NCBI GenBank assembly: GCA_016194745.1
Contig: JACQBA010000009.1
Location: 140,058 to 204,057, forward strand
Length of the DNA: 64,000 nt
Origin: Elusimicrobiota bacterium
GTDB taxonomy: Bacteria; Elusimicrobiota; Elusimicrobia; UBA1565; JACRDR01
Reading direction: 5' to 3'
Part shown: piece after piece, positions 33,439 through 41,667 of the stretch
Layout of the letters: each line of letters opens with the position of its first letter
How positions within the stretch are numbered: the first letter of the stretch is position 1
The notes under the pieces: model-generated
The model's input: the letters and a program-made list of their open reading frames with translations, nothing else
What the model was told of the DNA's origin: nothing
Database searches by the model: none
Made by a program: the position numbers and the translations under genes

Positions 33439-35031
33439 ATGAAGGCCTATGCGCTGATTCTAGTCCTCGGCGTCGTCGCGGGTCAAAGCCGGGCCGCGCC
33501 GCTCGTTCCCCGGCTCGACCAGGTCACGAACGCCGTATTCGACGGCGCGCCGGAGCCCCCAACCGTCCAACTCGTGCAGCCGGTCGCCTGGGAGCGCACG
33601 TTCGGACCCGGCGCGATGCGGCCTCAGCGGCCGCCCGAGCTCCAGCAGGAGCAGTTGGGACGACTCATCCAGCGGATCATCGACATCGACCGCGCCGTCG
33701 GCGCGACCTTGACGTTCGGCAGGACGAGCGGGAGGCTCGACGATCCGCGGATCAACCGGCTCGTCATGGGGATCTTCGAGATGGGCGTCCACTCCGCATA
33801 CGCGATCCCGACCCGGTCGGACGGCACCAACCGCGCGAGCTGGGACTCTCTCCTGCAGCGTCTCGGCGAGGTCGCCGACTCCGAATACCGACGCACGCGC
33901 AACTGGGACGCCGCGGTCGACAGGATGATGGCCGAGGGCTGCAAGGCGCTCGGCGATCCGCATTGCCGCTACTACACACCCGAGCAGTACTCGCAGCACC
34001 TTCAGCAGATGAGAAGCCAGCGCTCCCTGCTCGGCGTCGAATTCCGCGCGACGACTCAGGGCGCGGAGGTGGTCAGCATCGTGCCCGACAGCGGCGCGGC
34101 AAACGCGTCGCCGCGCCTGGAGCCGGGCGACATCCTGACCTTCGTCGCCACGAGCCGCGGCGAGATTCCCTTGGCGGGCCAAGGGCTCGAGGCGATCGCG
34201 GGGATTCTGCGCGACGGCTCATCCTCCGGCGCCGTGACGGTGCGCTTCCTCCGCCGCGGGCGGCCCATGACCACGTCGATCAACCGTTCCGACGTCAGGG
34301 TCGCGAACTGGCTGGCGAGGATGATCGAGGGGACGCGCATCGCCTATCTCTACCTCGCGAGCTTCAGCGACGAGCTCGATCCCGGGGACGAGAACCCGAC
34401 CGACATGCAGCTCCCCCCGGCGACGCTCGACTTCTCCCGCCCGCACAACCTCCCCGTGGCGCGCGCGATCATCGCCAGGCTCTCCCAGCTCCACGCCCAA
34501 GGCGCGCAGGCGGTCGTCATCGACCTTCGCCAGAACCCCGGAGGCATGGTGGACATGGCGACGCTCCTCACCTCCGAATTCTTGCGCCGCGGGCAGAGCA
34601 TCGTGCGCTTCTTCCACCAGGACATGCTCGAGCAGGAGTTCGTCGCGAAAGAGGACGGCAAATTCCTGCGCATGCGAGTCGCGATCCTCGTCGACGGCAG
34701 GTCGGCGTCCGCGAGCGAGATCCTGGCCTGCGCGCTCCAGGCGCACGACCGCGCGTTCCTCGTCGGCTCGCGCACCTATGGTAAGGACACCCAGCAGATC
34801 GTCCTGCCTCAGGTGCCCGACAACCAGAGGGCGATGGTCGTCACCGAAAACCGAAGCGTCTGCCCGAACGACCGCCCCGTCGGTCCGCTCACGCCCAATT
34901 TCCCGATGGCGGACTCCAACATCGCCCCGATCCTATCGGCCCTCGACGTGGAGATGCGGACCGGGACGAAGGTGTTCCCCCCGCCTCCCGATCCCGTCCT
35001 GCAGAAAGCCGTCGCCGAACTCTCGCGCTGA
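33439..35031 (+). CDS. exported S41 protease
   Basis: 530 residues, signal peptide MKAYALILVLGVVAGQSRA. Same plan as the gene before: helical N-terminus with SRRTRNWDAAVDRMM-like sequence, PDZ-like region (VVSIVPDSGAANASPRLEPGDI), then IAYLYLASF, VVIDLRQNPGGMVD and VDGRSASASEIL. Ser424 and Lys449 keep the exact 25-residue spacing of Prc/CtpA. Shared N-terminal motif (T-R-N-W and K-S-R-N-W in the two) marks them as tandem paralogues. Likely periplasmic protein processing. Confidence 0.9.
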   Translation: MKAYALILVLGVVAGQSRAAPLVPRLDQVTNAVFDGAPEPPTVQLVQPVAWERTFGPGAMRPQRPPELQQEQLGRLIQRIIDIDRAVGATLTFGRTSGRLDDPRINRLVMGIFEMGVHSAYAIPTRSDGTNRASWDSLLQRLGEVADSEYRRTRNWDAAVDRMMAEGCKALGDPHCRYYTPEQYSQHLQQMRSQRSLLGVEFRATTQGAEVVSIVPDSGAANASPRLEPGDILTFVATSRGEIPLAGQGLEAIAGILRDGSSSGAVTVRFLRRGRPMTTSINRSDVRVANWLARMIEGTRIAYLYLASFSDELDPGDENPTDMQLPPATLDFSRPHNLPVARAIIARLSQLHAQGAQAVVIDLRQNPGGMVDMATLLTSEFLRRGQSIVRFFHQDMLEQEFVAKEDGKFLRMRVAILVDGRSASASEILACALQAHDRAFLVGSRTYGKDTQQIVLPQVPDNQRAMVVTENRSVCPNDRPVGPLTPNFPMADSNIAPILSALDVEMRTGTKVFPPPPDPVLQKAVAELSR

Positions 35032-35069
35032 GCCTGTCGGACGCGTGTTTTGTATACTCTGGCCTGAGA

Positions 35070-35402
35070 ATGCTCACTCTGGTCTTCTTCTACTTGGTGC
35101 TGCCGTTCATCTTCGCGGGCTTCGCGATCAAGTTCTTAAAGCGCCATCCCGCGCGCTGCCCTTCCCCGAAGCTGCTGGAGACTCTGTCGGCGGATCCGAT
35201 CGAGAAGAAACACTTCCGCGCCGTCCGCGTGGAGGGGCCGCTCGAACAGGAGAATGCCGCGTTCAGCTCGCTCGGGGACTTCGAGGGCCAGATCGAGGCC
35301 GTCGACGCGATCTATCAGGCCCGCTCGAGCGATCGAAGGGCGGGCGCGAGCCGCACGTATCTCGTCTTGAACCATAAGGGCGAGATCCTCCAGCAGATCT
35401 GA
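35070..35402 (+). CDS. small single-pass membrane protein
   Basis: 110 residues. One N-terminal hydrophobic segment (MLTLVFFYLVLPFIFAGFAI) followed by a soluble domain with two strand-helix units (KHFRAVRVEGPLEQENAAF, RTYLVLNHKGEIL). No cysteine cluster or known motif. TATACT lies 11 bases before the ATG. It lies between the S41 and CPAF-like protease genes. Function unknown. Confidence 0.6.
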   Translation: MLTLVFFYLVLPFIFAGFAIKFLKRHPARCPSPKLLETLSADPIEKKHFRAVRVEGPLEQENAAFSSLGDFEGQIEAVDAIYQARSSDRRAGASRTYLVLNHKGEILQQI

Positions 35403-35510
35403 GTCACCTTTCGTAGGCCTTCCTTCCCAACTCTGCGGGTCCGAAATCCCTCGTCCGACTGCCCCTCTTGGCCGATGGAGTCCCGTCGGCGGCCCGCCTA
35501 TAATTCAGGT

Positions 35511-37868
35511 ATGAACGCTTCCCGGACCCTCTCGTTCGCTTTTGCCGCGGTACTTTCCGCGCAGTCCTTCGGACCCGTCGCGCACGCTCAAGTAGCCGAG
35601 ATTCCCGCGCGGGCCGCACACCCCGGCTTGGCCGCGGGCGCGTTCACGGGCGCGTCGGCTGCCGCGGCGCTCGGCGGCCCCTCCCTCCAATCGACATCGT
35701 TAGGCGGGGCGGAGTCCTTCGCATTGACCGCCTCGCTCGCGCTCGCCTCCGCGCAGCTCTCCCCGACGCAGCTCGGCGCGCCGACGATCGCGGCCGCCCC
35801 CTTGCGGACGCTGCCCGGCGTCGAGACGCAATCCCTTTCCATCGGCCGCTCCGCGGCGCTCTCGGCGTCGCCCGCCGCGAGGACGCAGCCAGGCGGCATC
35901 GCTTCCGCCGGAGCCGAGACGAGCCGCATCTCCGGAATGGTGTCGGCCGCGCTGTCCGCGGCGGGATCCATCCCCGGCGCGAGCGCCGCCGGCGCGTGGA
36001 CGCTCGGCGGGAGCCTGCAGCGCTTCCTCAATGGCGAGCGCGGCGATGACGCCCCGCCGCCCGCGGGAGACGACGGCGGCAAGGGCCAGCCCTTGGACCA
36101 GGAGCTCATGCAGCGGGCGCTCACCCAGGTCTACGAGGTGTTCACCGGCCACTACGCGCCCGAGGAGTTCAAGCTCAAGGAGCGCGGCGTCGATTTTCGA
36201 AAGGAGTACCGGAAGGCGAAGCGGCGGGTGAAGAAGATCCCGGCCTCGCTCTCGCCCGTCGACAAGCTGCACGCCTTCCAGTCCGTGCTCGCGGATTTCG
36301 TGGCTTCCGCGCAAGACTACCATGCGACGATCGTGTTCTATTCCAGCGAGCAGGCGACCTTGCCCTTCATGGCGCTCGGCACGGGCGACGCCTACGTCAT
36401 CGCCTACGTCGATCGCACCGCGCCCGGGATGGCCGAGGCCGACTTCCCCTTCCAGCCGGGCGACGAGATCGTCGAGTTCGACGGTAAAAGGACCGCCGAC
36501 ACGGTGAAGGCGTTGACGCGCGCCCCCAACATGGCCGCGACGGACGACTATCTGGGCTCCGTCCGCCTGACGAGCCGGCCGCGGCGCCTCGGCTTTGACG
36601 TCCCGCAGGGCGACCTGCGGCTCAAGATCAAGATGCGCGACGGCAAGACGCACGAGAAGACCCTCACGTGGAATTACACGCCCGAGCTCCCGCGAGCCCC
36701 CGTGCTCCACGGCAGAAGCACGTTGGTCGGGGTCAACACGGGCGGCGACTCGTCCTTCGGCGGGCCGATCGCCGACGCGGCCGTCGACTTGAAGCCCGCC
36801 GACCCCGCGCTCGCGCGGGCCCGGCAGCTCCTGCGCCAATTCGTCCCCTTGACCTGGGCGCACCCGAACCTACCCCTGTTCCAGGAGCAGGCGCAGCTGG
36901 CGTCGGACAACGGGCACATGCTCAGCGCGAAGAACTCCTTCGTCAAGATGCCGGGCGAGGTCGTCTTCGAGCTTCCGCCGGAGGCCGCCGAGAAGCTGCC
37001 CTTCGTCGTGCGCGTCCATCAGACGGCCGACGGCAAGAAGCTCGGCTACCTGCGGATGCCCGACTACCTGGCGGGCGGAGACGCCCGAGCCGCGTCCAAG
37101 ATCCTCGAGGCCGTCATCAAGGAGTTCGAGAAGAATACCGACGCCCTCGTCATCGACCAGGTCAACAACGGCGGCGGGAACATGTTCTTCATGAACGAGC
37201 TCGCCTCGATGCTCGTGGACAAGCCGGTGCCGACGCTCAAGCACCGCGTCATCCTCGAGGGCGGCGACGCGGAGCTCGCGCGCATGATCCTCAAGGAAGC
37301 GGGCAACGCGGTGATGAAGGACGCCTTCGAAAAGGCCATGCTCGAGCTCTTCTCGGGACGGGGATCGAAGGCCGCGCCCGGCGTGGCCGGGCTCATCGAG
37401 TACGCCAAGCAGATCGTCGAGGAGATCACGGCGGGCCGCCAGCCGTCGAACCCGCTGCACCTCTTCGGTGTCAAGGAGGTCACGCCGCACGCCTCCGCGC
37501 GCTACACCAAGCCCGTCCTCCTCCTCGTCAATCCGGCCAACTTCTCGGCGGCCGACTTCTTCGCGGACTTGATGAAGCGCAGCGGCCGCGCGAGGATACT
37601 GGGCATCGGCCCAAAGATGGCCGACGGCAAGATCCGCACGGGCGGCGCCGGCGGCGCGGTCAAGGAGACCTCGTTCCTCAGCCAGTTCTACCTGAAGACC
37701 ATCGCCTATACGTGGACGATCGCGGTGGGTCCGGGCCTCGAGAACCGGGCGGTCGAGGCGGACGCGGAGTACTACTGGACCGCGCAGGACTTCCGCGATG
37801 GCTTCCTGGGGCTCGCCGATCGCATCTCCGCGTGGGCGAGCGGAAAGGACGCCGTACCGCAGGGCTAG
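35511..37868 (+). CDS. CPAF-like serine protease, exported
   Basis: 785 residues from ATG 35511 (TATAAT 6 bases upstream). Signal peptide, then about 140 residues of Ala/Ser/Gly/Leu-rich low complexity, a short acidic linker and the catalytic part. AQDYHATIVFYSSEQATLPF carries the putative catalytic His271, and NPANFSAADFFADLMK the putative Ser679, followed by GTGGAGGAV-like sequence (RTGGAGGAVKET). This matches chlamydial protease-like activity factor, DYHA...SA/C-ADFF...GAGG. A PDZ-like region lies between. CPAF is secreted by chlamydiae and cuts host proteins; homologues in free-living bacteria have unknown targets. The Glu of the triad cannot be assigned safely. Confidence 0.85.
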   Translation: MNASRTLSFAFAAVLSAQSFGPVAHAQVAEIPARAAHPGLAAGAFTGASAAAALGGPSLQSTSLGGAESFALTASLALASAQLSPTQLGAPTIAAAPLRTLPGVETQSLSIGRSAALSASPAARTQPGGIASAGAETSRISGMVSAALSAAGSIPGASAAGAWTLGGSLQRFLNGERGDDAPPPAGDDGGKGQPLDQELMQRALTQVYEVFTGHYAPEEFKLKERGVDFRKEYRKAKRRVKKIPASLSPVDKLHAFQSVLADFVASAQDYHATIVFYSSEQATLPFMALGTGDAYVIAYVDRTAPGMAEADFPFQPGDEIVEFDGKRTADTVKALTRAPNMAATDDYLGSVRLTSRPRRLGFDVPQGDLRLKIKMRDGKTHEKTLTWNYTPELPRAPVLHGRSTLVGVNTGGDSSFGGPIADAAVDLKPADPALARARQLLRQFVPLTWAHPNLPLFQEQAQLASDNGHMLSAKNSFVKMPGEVVFELPPEAAEKLPFVVRVHQTADGKKLGYLRMPDYLAGGDARAASKILEAVIKEFEKNTDALVIDQVNNGGGNMFFMNELASMLVDKPVPTLKHRVILEGGDAELARMILKEAGNAVMKDAFEKAMLELFSGRGSKAAPGVAGLIEYAKQIVEEITAGRQPSNPLHLFGVKEVTPHASARYTKPVLLLVNPANFSAADFFADLMKRSGRARILGIGPKMADGKIRTGGAGGAVKETSFLSQFYLKTIAYTWTIAVGPGLENRAVEADAEYYWTAQDFRDGFLGLADRISAWASGKDAVPQG

Positions 37869-37869
37869 G

Positions 37870-38925
37870 CTAGCGCGCGATCGGCAGCGGCAGGCCCGCC
37901 TTGGGCTGCGCCTTGTTGTAGTCCTCGCCGACCAAGGCCGCGACGGTGGCCGCGATCTGCGACTGCGTGACGCGCTCGGCGTTCTTGCGCTCGCCCAAAC
38001 CGGCGACGCCGGGGCCCATCGCGGCGATCCAGATGTTCTCCGCGCCGTCGATCTCGGCCCAATGCTCCGTCCACTTCGGGCCGTTGCCGCGCCCGTGGTC
38101 GGTCGAGACGATGAGCGTCGTCTTGCCCTTGTACTCCTTCATCGACTGGACCGTCTCCCACAGTTCCTTGAGGAAGCCGTCGACGCGGCGCGCGGCGAGG
38201 AGATAATCGCCGTACTTGTTCTCGTGGGCGAACTCGTCCGTCTCGCCGAACTGGATGTACAGCACGCGCGGCTTATGCCGCTTGAGGTAGGCGAGGGCGG
38301 AATGATGGGTGAAGCTGTCGAAGGGATTATCGCGCCAGATGAGCGCGGTGTCGCGCCTCAAGTCGTTGATCGCCTTCTCGCGCTCCGTCAGGTCCTTCTC
38401 CCGGATGGGCTCCTCGGCCGCCAGGATCGGGAGCTTGCTGCGCTCCCGATTCAGGATGAACGGCAGGACGTCCCACGTGCCGACCGCGGCGACTTTTCCC
38501 TGCAACCCGGGGCGGCCGTTCAGCCACTCGAGGACGCTCACGTTCGGATTGGGCTTCTTGTCGTTGGAGTCGATGGAGGCGTCGGGGAAGCCGGTCAACA
38601 GCTCCTGATAGCCGGGATAGGAGAATTTCTTGCCGTTGGTGACCTGCGCGACGCTGCCGGCCTTCTGGTTGCCCCAGAGCTGGCCCTGCTTGGCGACCAC
38701 GTCCCATAGGAACGGCATCATCGCCCGCCGACGCTCCTCGGGAGTGTCGCGCCAGAAGCGCTCTTTGAGATAGGCGTCCTGGAGGTCCATGCGCTCGTCG
38801 TTGGCGCCGCCGAAGATCTCCTGCCAGCGCATGCCGTCCGTCGTCACGTACAGCACGTTCTCCGCGGGCCCCGCCGCGAACGCCGGCCCCGTCCACACCA
38901 GCGCCAAAATCAACAGTCGGTTCAT
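37870..38925 (-). CDS. alkaline-phosphatase-superfamily hydrolase, exported
   Basis: 351 residues. Signal peptide MNRLLILALVWTGPAFA. Metal-binding motifs of the phosphatase/phosphodiesterase superfamily are in order: VTTDGMRWQEIFGG (Asp30 and the nucleophile Thr region), GETDEFAHENKYG and STDHGRG. A later TEHWAEIDGAEN is likely the last histidine ligand. Typical of type I phosphodiesterase/nucleotide pyrophosphatase or related enzymes; phosphonoacetate and sulfatase activities cannot be separated by sequence. TATGAT is 7 bases before the ATG. The stop lies 1 base from the convergent CPAF-like gene. Confidence 0.82.
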   Translation of the reverse strand: MNRLLILALVWTGPAFAAGPAENVLYVTTDGMRWQEIFGGANDERMDLQDAYLKERFWRDTPEERRRAMMPFLWDVVAKQGQLWGNQKAGSVAQVTNGKKFSYPGYQELLTGFPDASIDSNDKKPNPNVSVLEWLNGRPGLQGKVAAVGTWDVLPFILNRERSKLPILAAEEPIREKDLTEREKAINDLRRDTALIWRDNPFDSFTHHSALAYLKRHKPRVLYIQFGETDEFAHENKYGDYLLAARRVDGFLKELWETVQSMKEYKGKTTLIVSTDHGRGNGPKWTEHWAEIDGAENIWIAAMGPGVAGLGERKNAERVTQSQIAATVAALVGEDYNKAQPKAGLPLPIAR

Positions 38926-39005
38926 GCGCGGCATCATAGCAGAATCGGCCGTTTTCACGATAGACGGCGCAGGGAACTAAAACGACCCAAGGTCGTATCT
39001 ATCAG

Positions 39006-40850
39006 ATGCCTCTCTCGCGTTTGGGCCGGCCGACGTTCCTCGCCCTACTCCTCTATATGTGCGCAATCGGCGTCTGGCGTGCAGCGGCGCCGCCGCCCGG
39101 GCCGCCGCCGGAATGCCCGGACGAGGGCCGATTGTACCAAGGGCGCGCGCGCGTCGAGTCGCCGGTGCGGCAAGGGACGCGGGCTTCGGTCGTAGTCGGC
39201 CTGGAGGGACGCGCCCGCGCGCCGCGGGCCTTGGCGTTCTTGCCGGACGCGGCGTCGGCCGAACGCCTGCGGGTCGGAGAGGAGATCGAGCTCCGGGGAG
39301 TGCTCCGCGCGCCCCGCCGCAAACGCAACCCGGGTGAGTTCGACGAGCGGCGCTGGCTCGAGGACCGCGGGGTGGCCTGCATCCTACGCGTCGACCGACT
39401 CGACGCGGCGGTCGGCTCGAAGCGGCGCTGGCGGGACCTTCCCCAGGCCTGGGCGGAGGAGGTCCGGCGGTCCATCCGGGAGATGCTGGTGCGCACCTAT
39501 GGTCCGGTATCAGGCCCCCTCATCGCGGCGATCGCGCTCGGCAGCACGGAAGGCTTGAGCCCCGCGCTCGTCGAGGCGATCAAGGACGCGGGCGCCTTCC
39601 ACCTCATCGTGCCCTCGGGCACGAACGTCGCTTTCGTGCTGGGCTTCTGTCTCTGGCTCGCGGCGGCGGCGGGGCTGCGCGGCGGCCTGCGCTTGGCGCC
39701 GCCCTTGGCCGCCGCGGCCTTTTACGGGCTGATCGTCGGAGCGGACCCGCCCTACCTTCGCGCGCTCCTGTGCGCCGCGGTCGCGGTCACGGCGAAGCTG
39801 CTCGACCGGCAATACGACCTTTTCCAGGCGCTGACGCTCTCGGCGGGGGCGCTGCTCCTCTATTGGCCTCGGATGCTGTTCCACATGGGATTTCAGATGA
39901 GCTACCTCGTCCTCTTTTCGTTCCTCCTGGCGGAGCCCGATCGCCTCGCGCCGGCCGCCTGGCCTCGCTGGGCGCGCCTTGGGGCCGGGCTCGTCGCCAC
40001 GAACCTCGTCGCCCAGCTTTCCCTCCTTCCGCTGCTCGCCTCCATCGGCGGCACGTTCTCGGCCGGAGGGATCCTCGCCAACGTGCTCCTCGTGCCGCTC
40101 TCCGGCCTCCTGCTCGGCGCCGCCTTTGCGCTGTGGCTGCTTTCCTTCCTGCCGGTCCCCTCTCTTTTCTCCGCGGCCGCGGCGGCGGCGGGACTCGTCA
40201 TCCGCGGCTTCGAGGGGACGTGCTTCGCCTGCGCCGCCCTCCCGGGCTCGGCGGTGCGCCTGGCGCCGATGGGCGCGGCCGCCGCCGCCGCCCATTACGA
40301 GATGTTCCTGGCCGCGTGCCTCTGGCGGCGGCGCGCCGAGGGCGCGTGGGTCCCACGAGCCGCGCGGGCTCTCGCGGTCTCGGGCCTTCTCCTCGCGCTC
40401 GTCTCCTGCGCGGCCGCGCGCGCCGGACGCCGCGAGCTGCGCGTCCTGTCGCTGCGCTACGACGGCGGAGGCGCCAGCCTGGTCCGATTCCCCGACGGTA
40501 CGCGCTGGCTCGTGTACGCCTCCGGCCCGCCCGCGGCGGTCGCGCGCGCGCTGCGTGCGCGGGGCGTGAGACGGCTCGAGCGCATCGTCTTCCTGCTTCC
40601 CCGCCGGGGGTCTCCCGACGACTCCTGGGCCGCCCTCGCGTCGCTTCAGCTCGCCGAGGATTCCTCGGTCTGGGCCGGACCCGAGCCGCTCGTGATCGCG
40701 GACGGCCGCGTCCGCATGCGCTTCGACGCCGAGGGCCCGCGGCTCTTCGTCGACACCGCGGAAAGCGTCCCATTCGCGATGGCGCTCGCCGACGGCGCGG
40801 TCGAGGCAGCCATCGACGGCGAGAGCGCCCGCGTGCGCCCCGCCCGCTAG
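39006..40850 (+). CDS. comEC: ComEC/Rec2-type DNA uptake protein
   Basis: 614 residues. An N-terminal OB-like domain (DUF4131; GRARVESPVRQGTRASVVVG) is followed by the competence domain: IAALGSTEGLSP-type sequence (IALGSTEGLSPALVEAIKDAGAFHLIVPSGTN), PPYLRALLCAA and FHMGFQMSYLVLFS, with about eight membrane segments. The C-terminal 130 residues keep the strands of a metallo-beta-lactamase domain but lack H-x-H-x-D-H, so nuclease activity is not expected from it. ComEC carries single-stranded DNA across the inner membrane. No other competence genes are in the window. Confidence 0.88.
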   Translation: MPLSRLGRPTFLALLLYMCAIGVWRAAAPPPGPPPECPDEGRLYQGRARVESPVRQGTRASVVVGLEGRARAPRALAFLPDAASAERLRVGEEIELRGVLRAPRRKRNPGEFDERRWLEDRGVACILRVDRLDAAVGSKRRWRDLPQAWAEEVRRSIREMLVRTYGPVSGPLIAAIALGSTEGLSPALVEAIKDAGAFHLIVPSGTNVAFVLGFCLWLAAAAGLRGGLRLAPPLAAAAFYGLIVGADPPYLRALLCAAVAVTAKLLDRQYDLFQALTLSAGALLLYWPRMLFHMGFQMSYLVLFSFLLAEPDRLAPAAWPRWARLGAGLVATNLVAQLSLLPLLASIGGTFSAGGILANVLLVPLSGLLLGAAFALWLLSFLPVPSLFSAAAAAAGLVIRGFEGTCFACAALPGSAVRLAPMGAAAAAAHYEMFLAACLWRRRAEGAWVPRAARALAVSGLLLALVSCAAARAGRRELRVLSLRYDGGGASLVRFPDGTRWLVYASGPPAAVARALRARGVRRLERIVFLLPRRGSPDDSWAALASLQLAEDSSVWAGPEPLVIADGRVRMRFDAEGPRLFVDTAESVPFAMALADGAVEAAIDGESARVRPAR

Positions 40851-40940
40851 TTCAACCCGCGTTCAGAATCGCGGCAGGCGCTTTTCAGCCGCATCCGGCA
40901 CCATGCACGGGATGGCTCACCCTCGGAGAGGAGACAGTCG

Positions 40941-41603
40941 ATGACCGTTCAAGAGAAGATCGCGATCCTGGCCCTAGTCGTCGCGGCGAGCTCGGCAGCT
41001 CATGCCCAGGCGGCGCCGCAGCAAGGGGGGACGAAGCCGAGTCTTTCCTACTGCAAGCGCCTGCAGCAGCAGGGCTATAAGATAAGCTGTCCGGAAGACA
41101 AGCGACCGGGAGGCGATCCCAAGCCCAAGACCTACTGCGACGTCCGGAACTACAGTCCGAGGGCGTGCTCCAAGTTCGAGAAGGACACGCTCTCGTGCTC
41201 GCAGACCGACGAGAGGACCCTCCGCTTTTGCTACGTCCAGAGCGGCGCGGAAGCTCCGTCGTTTCGATTCCGCGGATGGGAGCATGATCCTTACACCGGC
41301 GCGAACACGCCTCGCACGTTCAACTCCGCCGAGGCAGCCGCGGCGGCGAGCCGAACGTTCGACGACTACCTAAAGCGGATCGGCGCCGTCCGCTGGAGGA
41401 GGGACCAGCGCCCTTCCGAGAGCGGCCTCAATCGCGGGATCGACGAGCTGATCCAGAGCGCCGTCGGCCGGCGCGGCCGTCAGCCCGGCGGCGGGATCGA
41501 TTCCGTCCGGGTCGAGGACCCGGACAAGGCGCTCGAGTTCTGGACTCCTGAGCGCATGCGCGAGGCCGTCGACATCACGATCATCACCCGTCCCGTGAAA
41601 TAG
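40941..41603 (+). CDS. secreted cysteine-motif hypothetical protein
   Basis: 220 residues; GGAGAGGAG precedes the ATG. Signal peptide MTVQEKIAILALVVAASSAAHA. The mature part has six cysteines in two groups (YCKRL...ISC, TYCDV...ACS, LSCSQ...RFCYV), then an AEAAAAASRTFDDYL helix and basic C-terminus. The general design (short basic mature start, paired cysteines, then a helix with an aromatic) recalls the proteins at 3141 and 5274, but the cysteine spacing differs, so homology is only possible. Unknown function. Confidence 0.65.
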   Translation: MTVQEKIAILALVVAASSAAHAQAAPQQGGTKPSLSYCKRLQQQGYKISCPEDKRPGGDPKPKTYCDVRNYSPRACSKFEKDTLSCSQTDERTLRFCYVQSGAEAPSFRFRGWEHDPYTGANTPRTFNSAEAAAAASRTFDDYLKRIGAVRWRRDQRPSESGLNRGIDELIQSAVGRRGRQPGGGIDSVRVEDPDKALEFWTPERMREAVDITIITRPVK

Positions 41604-41667
41604 GGACGCGGTCGAGGGCGGGGCGACGCCTGGCGGCATCCAGCTCCTCCGTATATACTCATTGGCG

